From contig OX393552.1 in assembly GCA_947650365.1 (NCBI GenBank), positions 17,784,775-17,848,774 on the forward strand: 64,000 nt of DNA, given 5' to 3'. The DNA is from Chamaelirium japonicum. Taxonomy: Eukaryota; Streptophyta; Magnoliopsida; Liliales; Melanthiaceae. Positions within the stretch are counted from its first letter, which is position 1. The number at the start of each line of letters is the position of its first letter. Below, piece after piece: positions 35,076-46,303 of the stretch. The notes beneath the pieces were generated by a model that searched no databases, was not told where the DNA came from, and was given only the letters and a program-made list of their open reading frames with translations. The position numbers were made by a program, and so were the translations under genes.

Positions 35076-36297
35076 TGATGCAGACGAGCCTACTACGTGC
35101 AGATTTTCACAGCTGATCGTGTATTTTCATCCCCTCCGGAGATCCAGGAAGCCGATCGTCAATCCGTCTGCATCAGTGGAAAGCTTATTCGAGGAGCCAT
35201 GGCTTTGGTTTTTATTTTATTTCGATCCGACTAACGGATTTTGAGTTATTTATCTTTTATTTCTGGTTTGGGTAGGTGCGAGCCATGTTCGCATCCGGTT
35301 CGAGCCACAGATGCCGAACTGACTCGTTTCTATGTTAGGTTGTTAGCCGTAGGATCTTAAGTTAGATTAAATCTCAAATGATGAGATTCAAAAGGAAGCC
35401 AAAGCCCTAAAATCCCCTAACCAAACCCTCTCACCCGGCCGGCCCCTCTTTCCCGCGGCAATACCCGCGCGGGCACGCCTTGGGAAGCATGCCCGCGTCC
35501 TCTCTCTCCTCCCGAGCGGATTCTCTCTCTCCCTTTCCTTTTGTGTCTTTTAGTGTTTCATCCTCTATAAAGCCATCAAACCCTAATTGCAAAAGGGAGG
35601 ATGAAATTGAATTGAAACCCTAGAACGGAGAAGCGTGTGCGCTTGTTCGATGTATCTTCCAAAGATTCTTCCTTGCATCTAGTCTTCGTCTTCCTCTCGC
35701 AAGCTTCTACCTCGTCACCACGCTCTCGTCTACGACTTCGCGGAAGATCGACGCGAAGATCCTTCATCTTCAAAGATCAACTCGTCTCGGCTTCTTCACC
35801 TCTTCTTCCGGACCACGCCTCCTCTTCCGCCCCTTCATCTGCAGCAACGGAGTTCCTGTCAGCCGCCGGCATTGACCAAAGCACGGTTTGGAATCGTCCC
35901 TCGATAATTTTCATGTGATAACCTTCTTTTTCGAACCGGCCTTATTGCTGAATTTCCATTAGGGTTTCCTAAATATTTGGTTCTCTGAGAATCTCATCCA
36001 TTATGGTTTATCGGCTAGATCTATGGTTGTTCTTTGATACATTGGCTTTATTATTTGAGATTGTGATCATCTTTATTGCTGGAATTGAGTACTAAAATCT
36101 GGAATTAATATTTATCTTGTCAGTTTATTACTTTGCTGAAATAAATCTGTGTGGGAATGATTGAATGATGAATAGGGTTCTTGTACTTTGCTGAAATCTG
36201 ATTATAATATGCTGAAATCTGATTATAATATGCTGAAATCTGTACTTAGTTGTTTAAATTCAGCACTTGGGTTTATTTGAGCATCCCCATCCCATCA
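35076..36297 (+). mobile_element. 5' LTR of element D
   Basis: TGATGCAGACGAGCC to CATCCCATCA, with the inverted CGTCTGCATCA about 90 bp inside as in the other LTRs. It contains a CTCTATAAAGCC motif near 35563, a plausible TATA region. Confidence 0.93.
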
Positions 36298-36509
36298 AGT
36301 TGGTATCAGAGCGCACTAGTCGTCGCGTTCCTACGCAACGGCCGGTCCTCTTGCATCATTCGCATCATCGCGTGTTTGCTGAATTTTTTTTCTTTTCATT
36401 TAGTTAGTGTCTTGCATTAATTAGAAAACTAGCATCGCGTGAGCGCATCCATATTAGGATCACCCCTTTCTCTCGGAGGTGAATCAATAGCATCTTCTAG
36501 AGAATCTAG

Positions 36510-37383
36510 AATGGCTGGACCTTCCCCACCTCGTACTTGGCAAGATGCTTTCATAAGGCAACAAGAACACATGGATAGGCTTCAGACCCAGATCGAAACC
36601 TTGACCTTAGCCTTCACTAATTCCCAAAATCCACCTCGACCCCATCGAGAGCACAGGACTAGAGCGTCTCCAGGGCGTAGTGAGTTCGACCTAGAGTCAG
36701 GAGGTGATAGCGTCAGTTCCTCTGATGGATCTGATAGGCGAAGTAGAAAATCTCATAGGAGATCGAAATCCCATTGGGGCTGGGATCAGGGTATCAAAAT
36801 AGAAATTCCTGAGTTTGAGAGTAGGATGGATCCAGAAGAGTTCCTAGAGTGGGCCGAGAGAATCGACCAATATTTTGAGTGGAAAGAAATTCCCCGAGAC
36901 AAACAAGTCAAGTTTGTTAGTCTTAAACTGAAATGTCATGCACTGATCTGGTGGAAACAGTTGCAGATCACTAGGGGTAGAAAGGGAAAAGACAAGATTT
37001 CCACTTGGACACACATGAGGGGCAAAATGCAACAGAAGTTCCTCCCTTTTGATTTCAAACAGAATGTGTTCCAAAATTTCCAAAACCTGCGACAGGAGCA
37101 CAAATCGGTGGATGATTACACTAATGAGTTCTACAAGCTCCAAGCTCACAATGATCTGCATGAAGATGAAGAGCAGAGCGTCGCTAGGTATGTCAATGGT
37201 CTTAAGCCTTCAATTCAAGAGGTGGTGTCCCTTCATGACTTGTATCAGGTCAGTGATGCACACCGTCGGGCTAAGAAAGTCGAGTCTCACCACTCACGAT
37301 CTGCGTCCCGACGATATGACAACACTAGGGCACCATCCGGATCTGTTAGTAGACCGATCCCTGGACTTTCCCCTGTAGCTGGT
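36510..37383 (+). pseudogene. gag, 5' part, of element D
   Basis: Encodes MAGPSPPRTWQDAFIRQQEH and the same Gag core as elements A and B (KIEIPEFESRMDPEEFLEW, SVDDYTNEFYKLQ) up to PGLSPVAG, where the solo LTR begins at 37384. The frame could be opened further upstream (36439), but the ATG at 36510 corresponds to the MAGSSPPRTWQD start of element A. Confidence 0.9.
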
Positions 37384-39231
37384 TGTAGACATTGAAATAT
37401 TGCCTAAAGCCGGAAAATCAGAAATTTGGCTAAGTCTGGAAGACTTTATTTCCCTGATGACTAGGGAAATTTTGCTTCCTACATTCTGAAATTTGGCTAA
37501 GTCTGGAAGACTTTATTTCCCTGATGACCAGGGAAATTTTGCTTCCTTATACTTTATTTCCCTAATGACCAGGGAAATTTTTCTCTACACTCAGAAATTT
37601 GGTTAAGTCTGGAAGACTTTATTTCCCTGATGACCAGGGAAATTTTTCTCTGCACTCAGAAATTTGGCTAAGTCTGGAATACTTTATTTCCCTGATGACC
37701 AGGGAAATTTTGCTTCCTTATACTTTATTTCCCTGATGACCAGGGAAATTTTTGTCTACACTCGGAAATTTGGCTAAGTCTTGAAGACTTTATTTCCCTG
37801 ATGACCAGGGAAATTTTGCTTCCTTATACTTTATTTCCCTGATGACCAGGGAAATTTTTCTCTACACTCGGAAATTTGGCTAAGTCTGGAAGACTTTATT
37901 TCCCTGATGACCAGGGAAATTTTGCTTCCTTATACTTTATTTCCCTGATGACCAGGGAAATTTTTCTCTACACTCAGAAATTTGGCTAAGTCTGGAAGAC
38001 TTTATTTCCCTGATGACCAGGGAAATTTTTCCCTACACTCAGAAATTTGGTTAAGTCTTGAAGACTTTATTTCCCTGATGACCAGGGAAATTTTGCTTCC
38101 TTATACTTTATTTCCCTGATGACCAGGGAAATTTTTCTCTACACTCAGAAATTTGGCTAAGTCTGGAAGACTTTATTTCCCTGATGACCAGGGAAATTTT
38201 TGCCTACACTCAGAAATTGACTAAGTCTGGAAGATTTTATTTCCCTGATGATCAGGGAAAGTTTTCTTGCTGCCTTACGCTCTGAAATTTGACTAAGTCT
38301 GAGAATAAGGAAAGTACTATATCCCTATCGTCCAAAGGCTATATCTAAGTCAATAGATTGATACTTAGAGATGAGCATCCTTCGACAAGCCGATATACAA
38401 GGCCGAAGAATAATCAAGCTTAAGCCCCTACAAATAAGCTTACGCTAGATTCGACAAACTCGTTGAATCCACCAAGTCAGAAATGACCGGATCAAGAGTT
38501 AACTTTGTTAAAATATGAGTCGCAGTAAGTCGACTCGGATTTTAAGACCCGAACCATAAGTCGTTTTAATCAGACCGGTTCACTCAAACTCAAAAGGATT
38601 AAACTACCAGTGGAAGTTACAAAACCACTTGAATATGATCCTAATCATCAAGGAGTTATATAAACCACCTGGAAGTTTCTCTAACCAGAAGTTATAGAAA
38701 CCACCAGGAGGTTACTTCAACCACCCGAAGTAGTTATTCTCTACAATAACTACTTCGACCCTTATAAAAGGAGGGACAAGAAGAGAAGAAGGGATCTTTG
38801 GCCATAGAAGAAGAACTCACAAAGCTTCCGACTGAAGATACTTCAAAGCTCCAAGAAATTCCGGAGAAGAAGGATCGAAGATCGAAGCAAACCAAAGAAA
38901 ATCGAAGACCGAAGATCGAAGAAGAAGATGGAAAATTGAAGATTTAAGTCCAAAGCAAGTCGAAGAACGAGCGAAGAACAAGTGAAGATTCTAGGAGAAG
39001 AAGAATAAAGCAAAGCCCCTAGCCGATCACGCGCAAAGCCCGGAAGGATCAAGCATCGCAACGCTCTCCTCTTTTCATTTTCTCACTTGTAATCTTTGTA
39101 CTTCGAAATCGAGTATCAAAGGATCAAAGACGGATTTCCCCGCAATCTCCTGATATATTTTGTACTCCGCTCCCTCGAAGCGAGTCCTTTGAAATTTGTA
39201 CTTGAGTAAAAATCAAATATTTACTCATACA
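37384..39231 (+). mobile_element. Solo LTR (1848 bp) with a hairpin array, inserted in gag of element D
   Basis: Perfect 5-bp duplication CTGGT (37379-37383 and 39232-39236). It starts TGTAGACATTG and ends ACTCATACA. The first 900 bp are a tandem array; then come unique sequence, CTTATAAAAGGAGGG (about 38761, TATA), a GAAGATCGAAG-rich leader and a CCCCGCAATCTCCTGATAT-type end. Same family as the solo LTR 26044-30386. No internal region is left. Confidence 0.94.
37400..38290 (+). repeat. Tandem array with 15 small hairpins in the solo LTR
   Basis: Two alternating modules: AATTTGGCTAAGTCTGGAAG and TTTCCCTGATGACCAGGGAAA. The second is an 8-bp perfect stem (TTTCCCTG/CAGGGAAA) with a 5-nt loop and I count 15 occurrences between 37449 and 38270, spaced about 40 or 65 bp. 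The homologous LTR at 26044 has only the first module. Confidence 0.9.
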
Positions 39232-39236
39232 CTGGT

Positions 39237-40823
39237 ACAGTTCCTACACCCACTGAAAAGGGTAAAGGCGTTTTAGGACCCAACCCGAGCCAGATAAAGT
39301 GCTTCAAATGCAACCAGCCGGGTCACAAGTCAGCCGATTGTCCTCGACGTCAATTCAATCCACAGACAAATCTGGCAGATAATGAAGAGAATAGTCATGA
39401 GCCTGAAGGCGAACACTTCAATGAGTTAGTCTTGGAGGGAGATGATGTGACTGCGCCACTGTTAGTTATTCATCAGTCTCCATCACCCCGAGTACCTAAA
39501 GCGTTGCTATCCCACGAACTCTGTGGAGGACCCCCAAAGCCACATTGTAAGAACCAGAGATTCGAGCTATTCCGAACAGTCTGCAATGTCAATGGCATGG
39601 ATCTTTGCGTCTTGATAGAAGGAGGTTGCACCACCAATCTGATCAATGAAGCGATAGTCAGAAGCAAGAAGTGGAAAGTCAAACCATTGGCTCACCCTTA
39701 CAAAACATCCTGGTTAGACAACACCACGAGCAAGTTAGTGACCCATTGTTGTCTGGCAAAGTTGTCAATTGGGCTACAATATAGAGATGAGATTTGGTGC
39801 GATGTCCTTCCTTTAGAAGTTGCTGATGTTATCCTTGGGCGTCCCTGGCAGTTTGACCGCGATGTACTACATCACGGGAAAGCTAATACCTACACTTTCC
39901 TTAAGGACGGCATCAATGTCACCCTATGGCCCACGTGTTTTAGGAGACACCGCTCCCACGTACCTCAAAGTCTTCTGAGTCAGAACCATCCCATACCACC
40001 ATTCGCAGATAATCTAGGAGGGTGTTCATCTGATTCACTAAGAGTTGAGAAGGGCTTAGACAACATCTTGCATTCCATTGCATGCACATCGCATTTAGAG
40101 TCTGTAGGCATCCATGAAACTCGCATTCATCATTTGCCTGACATCTATACATTCATAGACCATTCATATGTGCATCTATATCATCATCCAAGTGTTGAAT
40201 TAAGCACTAAAGAAGATTTTGCCATGGTTGATCACTTTTCGATGCAGGGTATTTATGAATCATGCTTTCAAATTTCAAAAAGCCCATCATTTTTACTTTC
40301 TCGAAGTCATAACAAATGGCTTGATAAATTATTAAGTTTCTTATTTTATTCACTGCATCCAGACAATGATGGTATGACATATCTTCTTGGGTTAGCATCC
40401 ACTTGTTTTGCACCGTGCGCAGGCCACTTTGAGCAACACATATTGCACCCGCACCCCATGCCCTTTCAAATATACCATTGCTTATTGCGCAAGCCGATGA
40501 CCCGCAACACATTACGCTCCCGCGGCCTTTCTTTTCATACGTCATTTGAATTTCATGTCAACCTATCTCTCTATTATCACATGAAATTATCTGAGTATCT
40601 TGACGATCTTACCGTGCCGCGGAGGATGTTGGTTTTGGCTTTCAGGTCTTCGCTTGACATGGATGGGCAGGGGGTGCCAGATGCAGTCGCAGCGTACTTG
40701 AGGCTGATTACTTGGCCACCGGACCCGGGCGAGCAGTTCGAGCAGATGCAGCGGTTGCAGCTACTTCCAGGAGAGCCCCCACCGGATCCAGGACCTTGCT
40801 CGACAGGAGTCGAGTTCTTTTGA
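39237..40823 (+). pseudogene. gag 3' part and protease of element D
   Basis: Resumes after the solo LTR with the CCHC knuckle CFKCNQPGHKSADC (about 39302-39343) and continues with FELFRTVCNVNGMDLCVLI, a GGCTTNLINEA protease-like stretch, ADVILGRPWQFDRDV and a His-rich tail ending CSTGVEFF just before the polypurine tract. No reverse transcriptase or integrase. The ending GPCSTGVEFF is shared with element B's 3' internal region. Confidence 0.9.
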
Positions 40824-40835
40824 GTCCGGGGGACT

Positions 40836-42040
40836 TGATGCAGACAAGCCCTACTACGTGCAGATTTTCACAGCTGATCGTGTATTTTCATCCCCTCCGA
40901 AGATCCAGGAAGCCGATCGTCAATCCGTCTGCATCAGTGGAAAGCTTATTCGAGGAGCCATGACTTTGGTTTTTATTTTATTTCGATCCGACTAACGGAT
41001 TTTGAGTTATTTATCTTTTATTTCTGGTTTGGGTAGGTGTGAGCCATGTTCGCATCCGGTTCGAGCCACAGATGCCGAACTGACTCGTTTCTATGTTAGG
41101 TTGTTAGCCGTAGGATCTTAAGTTAGATTAAATCTCAATGGATGAGATTCAAAAGGAAGCCAAAGCCCTAAAATCCCCTAACCGAACCCTCTCACCCGGC
41201 CGGCCCCTCTTTCCCACGGCAATACCCGCGCGGGCACGCCTTGGGAAGTGTGCCCGCGTCCTTCTCTCTCTCCTCCCGCGTGGATTCTCTCTCTCCCTTT
41301 CCTTTTGTGTCTTTTAGTGTTTCATCCTCTATAAAGCCATCAAACCCTAATTGCAAAATGGAGGATGAAATTGAATTGAAACCCTAGAACGGAGAAGCGT
41401 GTGCGCTTGTTCGATGTATCTTCCGAAGATTCTTCCTTGCATTTAGTCTTCGTCTTCCTCTCGCAAGCTTCTACCTCGTCACCACGCTCTCGTCTACGAC
41501 TTCGCGGAAGATCGACGCGGAGATCCTTCATCTTCAAAGATCAACTCGTCTCGGCTTATTCACCTCTTCTTCTGGACCACGCCTCCTCTTCCGCCCCTTC
41601 ATCTGCAGCAACGGAGTTCCTGTCAGCCGCCGGCATTGACCAAAGCACGGTTTGGAATCGTCCCTCGATAATTTTCATGTGATAACCTTCTTTTTCCAAC
41701 CGACCTTATTGCTGAATTTCCATTAGGGTTTCCTAAATATTTGGTTTTCTGAGAATCTCATCCATTAGGGTTTATCGGCTAGATCTATGGTTGTTCTTTG
41801 ATACATTGGCTTTATTATTTGAGATTGTGATCATCTTTATTGCTGGAATTGAGTACTAAAATCTGGAATTAATATTTATCTTGTCAGTTTATTACTTTGC
41901 TGAAATAAATCTGTGTGGGAATGATTGAATGATGAATAGGGTTATTGTACTTTGCTGAAATTTGATTATAATATGCTGAAAGCTGTACTTAGTTGTTTAA
42001 ATTCAGCACTTGGGTTTATTTGAACATCCCCATCCCATCA
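40836..42040 (+). mobile_element. 3' LTR of element D
   Basis: 1205 bp; TGATGCAGACAAGCC to CATCCCATCA, followed by the second ATAAA target copy. About 17 bp shorter than the 5' LTR, mainly from loss of one unit of a short TATGCTGAAATCTG repeat near the end. Confidence 0.94.
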
Positions 42041-42045
42041 ATAAA

Positions 42046-42852
42046 TAAAATTTTATTTGTTTTGTTTTTAAAATCTTGTTTTTCGAAACATGTGGTTATT
42101 TGTTTTGTTGTTTTTAAAATCTCATTTTCTAAAGCATGTGATTGTTTGACTTTTGAGCAATAATGAATGGAGAACATTGGAAGCCTAAATAATGGTGACT
42201 CTTGGAAACCCGAGAGATTCTGATGACATTGAACCTTGGGGAAGCCAAATATTACAAGAGAATTAATGGCATTAAACCTTGGGAAAGCCCAAAGGTTAAT
42301 CTCTAGGAATTCAAGAGCAATGAATGGGTTACTACTGGGATTCCCAATAATGACTATTGAGGGTCTATATAAAAGAACGCAAGAAGTCATTCCAGTGTAT
42401 GCCGTGCGCCAAGTGCCAAGTGCAATCCGAAATCATCACAAATTGTTGTCCAAGTTCTCTCTCGTTGTGCTCTCAGTTTTCTGCAAGAAGAAGTTATGTG
42501 TCACCACTCACCAGTTCCTACCGTGGGTATTTCACCAGTACTAGGTGCAAGCCCACTCAGTAAACTCCAACAGAGTGGGGGCGAATGACGCTTTAAAGAA
42601 AGCATATTATATACTTGCTTCAAGCCTTGGAGACAAAAGCAGTTTCGTCTCCAACTCTCCGGATCGAAAAAGATTTGTAAACAATTTTCAGTTTGAGATT
42701 ATTGGAAGAAATTTCATATTGAAGTTATTGTCTGCAAGCCATTTTTCCGATAAAATCATGCTCTCCAAGTTCAAGACTTGGGCAAATTCTCATCGAGTCG
42801 TATACTAAAAAATCTTATGTTTTGGCATCAAACTAGAAGTACAGATTTGTAC
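42046..42852. other. Proximal intron 1 next to exon 1; possible solo-LTR-like segment
   Basis: Contains a 45-bp duplication (about 42047-42145) with TTTTTAAAATCTTGTTTT and CATGTGRTT, then a TATA-like GTCTATATAAAAGAACGC at about 42362-42379 on the plus strand. The combination resembles a small solo LTR, but I found no paired ends or target duplication. No coding gene seen. The donor GTACAAAT of intron 1 is at the right edge, minus strand. Confidence 0.5.
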
Positions 42853-43257
42853 CTCGTAGATGGTCTCTCTGATGCCGAGAGAGATAGAATCGGATGAGAC
42901 AGAGGACCTCTGCTGCTGCAAGAAGCTGGTAGCAGCAAAATGAGGAGAGCCATCGTCGGCCTCACGACTCGCGCCGCTGCCCTCGTGCTCGAACCCACCC
43001 GGATCCTCTTGGACGAGAGCCCCTTCATCCGTCTCGAAGTCCTCTGCCGACGACCTCGGCAAGATCCGGCAGAACGAGGGGACCGGGGCGGTGAAGAAGG
43101 GAGCCGGTCTTCTTGACGCGAGGCGAGAGCTGGCCGCAGCGGCGTCTAAACGAGAGAGGGAGAGGAGGCGGCCGGGGAAGAGGAGGAGAGAAGCCTGGGG
43201 AGGGGAGGGATTAAGGAGGAGGATGGAGGAGGAGGAGGAGGAGGAGGAAGCCATCAT
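42853..43257 (-). CDS. MRS2-11: MRS2-11/MGT10-type chloroplast Mg transporter, exon 1 (start codon, transit peptide)
   Basis: The gene product is a CorA/MRS2-type magnesium transporter of the chloroplast envelope, needed for Mg supply to the stroma in Arabidopsis. Exon 1 codes 135 residues: MMASSSSSSSSILLL, then a Ser/Ala/Arg-rich, acid-poor stretch (about 1-60) like a plastid transit peptide, an acidic Gly/Glu linker (about 70-105), and SSDSISLGIRETIYE, the family's SLGIREPVYEV box. It ends in phase 0 at GAG|GTACAAAT. Start choice: first ATG of the frame, context GCCACCATGATGG. Exons 1-5 together give 242 codons, roughly half of the usual length; the GMN motif and membrane helices are absent here. 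It is GC-rich against AT-rich introns. Whether the gene is complete left of the window is unknown. Confidence 0.93.
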
Positions 43258-43517
43258 GGTGGCAAGCAGCAGGGTCTCAACGGGGGCATGGGACGATGAG
43301 GGAGGAGCTCCGCCTCCGTCGTCGCCAGCATTCTTGGAGCCTCGAGCTCCTCATTGGGCAACGGGGCTAATTTTTATCGGTGCGGACGAGAGGACGCCAC
43401 GTGGTCTGTTACCTGGTGGTGGGGCCCCGAGATCAGACAGTCCCCGCCACCAGGGCATCCGTCTGGTTTGTCGTAGTTTTTGTCGATTGGAGATTTTTCA
43501 AATAACCGTCTATTAAC
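43258..43517 (-). promoter_or_regulatory. Promoter and 5' UTR of the Mg transporter gene
   Basis: This 260-bp stretch separates the start codon from a hAT-like element. On the minus strand it holds a perfect G-box CCACGTGG (43397-43404, about 140 bp before the ATG), a CCAAT box (complement TCATTGG at 43351-43357) and a weak TATA-like GATAAAAATT (about 43369-43378). G-boxes bind bZIP and bHLH factors such as HY5 and PIFs, which would fit a light-responsive plastid gene; this regulation is inferred. Confidence 0.55.
43397..43404. promoter_or_regulatory. G-box CCACGTGG
   Basis: A perfect 8-bp palindromic G-box about 140 bp upstream of the transporter start codon. The position is right for a core-proximal element. 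Confidence 0.6.
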
Positions 43518-44771
43518 TAGGGGTAGGACTTGGGCGGGTCTTACCCGCCCAAACCCGAACCGAGAGCTGTTATTGGCACACCAATATTTGCTACCTTGAT
43601 AGTTGTTTTTATTCAAAATTATCCCCAATTAAAATGACCATGGCTGAACATACTGTATCATGTTTGGGCGGGCGGCTATGGTCGATCGAACGTATTGTAT
43701 AATGTTCGGCTCTGGTAGGCCGAACGTAAGATTTGGATACTAGTAGATGATGAAGGAGAGAAAATCGCTGAGGGGAGAAACCTATGGCGATTGGGCGGGG
43801 GAGCTCGGGGAGGGACGGAGAACAAAGAGGAGGTCGTCATAGTGGTTGATGGAGGAGGTGGGTGTTAAACGAAAAGAAAATCGACGGGAGGAGGAACCTA
43901 TGGCGTCTGGGCAAGGGAGCTTGGGGAGGAGATGTGCTCGGGGAGGGCGGAGAGCCGAGTGGAGTCAGTCAAAGAAGTTGATGGAGGAGGTAGTGTGTTC
44001 GGGTTTGGATGTGTGTGTGTGTGTGGAGTAATTTGGGAAATAATGTTAGTATATGGTTTTTTAAATTTTGGATATGTGCAGTGAGCAAATATATAAAATT
44101 TTAAAACTAGGTGGTGTGTGAAGAGTATTTGGTGTACAAAAAGGAATACTTGGTGTGCTAATAGACCCACTCACTCGAACCTGACCGAACAATGGACAAG
44201 CATGGGCAAAGCTAGTCAAGAACTTGGATGGGTTTGGATAAAAAAAAGATCAATCCGATTTCAATTTGGATGGGTTTGGGCACCTATCTTACCCAACCCG
44301 AGGAACCCGAGCATCCGGGCCCGACCCTAGGGGTACGCACTAGACAAACAAGGTAGCTAGCTGCCTAGGGCCCTCAATTTTAAAACATCTTCTAGGACTG
44401 AAAGATGATTTTGTTGAATACACAGATATATTACTAACAAAGATTATGCATAACTTGAGTTATTAAAATTTGAACATATAATTCAACATAGATCTGAGTG
44501 TCTAACTAAGTATGCTTTATTTTCAATCAAATGATTTTGATCTCTTAATTTGATTAATTTTTTTTCATCTACAAATGTTTACAAGTATTTCTAATTGGGA
44601 AACCCACACAACTGACCAACCCATCCTCTCTTTTTTTTTTTTTTTTGCAAATTGGGCAACCCGAGCACGAGTTGGGCTTCCACAGGTTCCATGAGTTCCA
44701 CAAGCAAAACGAGTCGGGTTGGGCATGGGTAGACCCTTCAACCCACCCAACCTGCCCAAGTCCCAACCCTA
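43518..44771. mobile_element. Non-autonomous hAT-like DNA transposon (about 1.25 kb)
   Basis: Ends are inverted: TAGGGGTAGGACTTGGGC at 43518 against the complement of GCCCAAGTCCCAACCCTA at 44754-44771, followed inward on both sides by GGGTTTGGGC-like repeats. The 8-bp flanks CTATTAAC and CTATTTGA share their first five bases, a possible decayed 8-bp duplication as hAT elements make. The inside includes a (GT)n run near 44015 and GA-rich DNA; no transposase. A second CCCTAGGGG-like tip at 44325-44335 suggests an internal rearrangement. It abuts the transporter promoter. Confidence 0.6.
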
Positions 44772-44924
44772 CTATTTGACTGCTAGTCCGACACAACTAA
44801 TATTATCAAAAAAGATGCAAAGTAAAAATGTAATTGCAATAGGTCCAATTGTTTTTAAAATGACACATATAACCCATCCATATACCATTTAGTTAAACCG
44901 GTTCATGTTTTTGTCATACTGTGA

Positions 44925-45150
44925 TACCCGGCCTAACCGTATCCCTACTTCTATGCCCTAAATAGTGAACCCCAAACATAACCCTAACCCTAATCCTAAT
45001 TCTATACCCTAACCCAAAACCGAACCCTAACCCTACACCTATACTCCCAATAGTGAACCCTAAACCGAATTATATATTCTAAATAGTGAACCATAACCCT
45101 AACCCTAATTATATAACCCTAACAGTGAACCGTAACCCCAAACCTAACCC
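44925..45150. repeat. Degenerate telomere-like (CCCTAA)n repeats
   Basis: Dispersed AACCCTAACCCTAA motifs mixed with AATAGTGAACCC units. Too irregular for a recent telomere insertion; more likely a transposon's subterminal repeat or an old interstitial tract. Confidence 0.65.
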
Positions 45151-45154
45151 AAAT

Positions 45155-45345
45155 CAATTTAGCAGTCCAAAATCATTGTAGAAGTCTAAAAATAAAATAG
45201 TAGTCCAAAATCATTGTAGCAGTCTGAAAATAAAGTAACAGTCAAAAATCAGTGTAGCAGTCCGAAATCACTGTAGCAATCAAAAATCATTGTAGTAGTC
45301 CGAAATCACTGTAGCAACAGTGACGATAGTAAGTTCGGTGATCTA
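45155..45345. repeat. CACTGTAGCAGTC-type short repeats
   Basis: About nine units of 20-23 bp like AGTCCGAAATCACTGTAGCA. The same core in both orientations (ATTTCACTGTAGC and GCTACAGTGATTT) returns at 46068-46290 and 46885-47025, as in subterminal repeats of plant DNA transposons. Confidence 0.8.
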
Positions 45346-45427
45346 TGTGGGAGTGTATCATGAGCATATTTGGTATTTTGAAAAAAAAAAAGTCAAAACG
45401 GTTAGCAAATTATCTCTTAAGCCTATA

Positions 45428-45756
45428 TGTAACGACCAAGATCCAAGAGCCAAAAGCCAAGACTCCTGAGGATGTGATGCCAAGATGGATGAGCTGAGGT
45501 GAGGTGAGGTGTACAAGGTCATGAGTTAGCCCCACATCGCCTGGAGAGAAGGAGATCCTGAGCTACTTATATAATTTCCCCTCCCAAACATAGAAGATGT
45601 GTTTTAAGACCGTACGCCGCTACGGATTTCGTAAGAACTTCATAGTTAAGCGTGCTCGGGCGAGAACAGTACTAGGATGGGTGACCACCTGGAAAGTTCT
45701 AGTGCGGGCACGGATAAAGCGGACAATATCTTGTGTGTTTGGGACCGGATGTTACA
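45428..45756 (+). mobile_element. Solo Cassandra LTR (329 bp)
   Basis: Perfect 5-bp duplication CTATA (45423-45427 and 45757-45761). It starts TGTAACGACC and ends GATGTTACA. It includes ATATAATTTCCCCTCCCAAA ahead of a 5S rRNA-like region. The internal primer-binding stretch found in complete copies is missing, so it is a product of LTR-LTR recombination. Confidence 0.95.
45611..45715 (+). ncRNA. 5S rRNA-like region in the solo Cassandra LTR
   Basis: Keeps the 5S internal control pieces: AGTTAAGCGTGCTCGG (about 45644-45659), GGGCGAGAACAG, and the C box GGATGGGTGACC (45675-45686). The 5' and 3' thirds of true 5S rRNA differ, so it cannot be a ribosomal gene; Pol III transcription is possible from the family's known behaviour. 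Confidence 0.85.
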
Positions 45757-45761
45757 CTATA

Positions 45762-46303
45762 ACTGTTATACATGGATTATCTCTTATTCTAAATCACCTA
45801 GTGGACGGCATGTAAACTAGAACTATTGGTTGGACTTAATGTAACTCAATACTGTTACAATGGGCCTATAGCTAATAACCCTAAAAAAATAAGGGTAAAT
45901 TGGTCTACAGTCCTTCAAACATATTGTATTTAACGATTAGGACATGTAAAGGGATGCTTTAGCGTTAGGTCCTGTCGGTTGGAAAATTTTCATTTTACCT
46001 TAATATGCAGTTGTACAGGGAAATAACATGAAGAGTAACAATTCGGTAATAAAGATTAATATTTTTTTGAAATCACATTTCACTGTAGCTGCTACAGTGA
46101 TTTCACTATAGCTGTTACAGTGATGTCATTGTAGACTGCTACAATGATTTCACTATGGCAGTTACAGTGATGTCATTGTAAACTGCTACAGTGATTTCAT
46201 TGTAGCCAAAAGAATAATCTACTACGGTACTTTGAGATTGTTACAGTACTTTGCAGATTGTTACTCTTTGATATAGTTAAATCACTGTAACAATCACTAT
46301 ATA
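45762..46303. other. Non-coding; likely non-autonomous DNA transposon with CACTGTAGC repeats
   Basis: Positions 46068-46215 hold five or six inverted repeats such as CACTGTAGCTGCTACAGTG. The phrases CCTAACAATAAAATT (about 47770) and TTAGGTCC (45966) face each other across the region, hinting at one large element from roughly 45.9 to 47.8 kb. No transposase seen. Confidence 0.45.

Larger units (their letters stand above)
35076..42040 (+). mobile_element. Gag-protease-only chromovirus-like element D, in intron 1, hosting a solo LTR
   Basis: Perfect 5-bp duplication ATAAA (35071-35075 and 42041-42045). LTRs are 35076-36297 (1222 bp) and 40836-42040 (1205 bp). A primer-binding site AGTTGGTATCAGAGCG follows the 5' LTR and a TGAGTCCGGGGGACT tract precedes the 3' LTR. 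The solo LTR 37384-39231 lies inside the gag region. Without it the element is about 5.1 kb, like element B. LTRs differ by about 2 percent by eye, so this copy is probably older than B and A (roughly 0.8 million years). It is interrupted and therefore broken. Confidence 0.95.

Noticed and set aside
37400-38290. CRISPR-like array (short palindromic repeats at regular spacing)
   Set aside because: The spacers are themselves repeated, the host is a plant, and the array lies inside an LTR; it is a tandem repeat.
42236-42808. Small open frames and a TATA-like motif between element D and exon 1, as a gene
   Set aside because: No conserved motif or splice structure; the sequence lies inside intron 1 and may be a small LTR.
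44925-45150. Chromosome end or recent telomere insertion
   Set aside because: CCCTAA units are scattered and degenerate, mixed with AATAGTGAACC, and both sides continue with transposon sequence.
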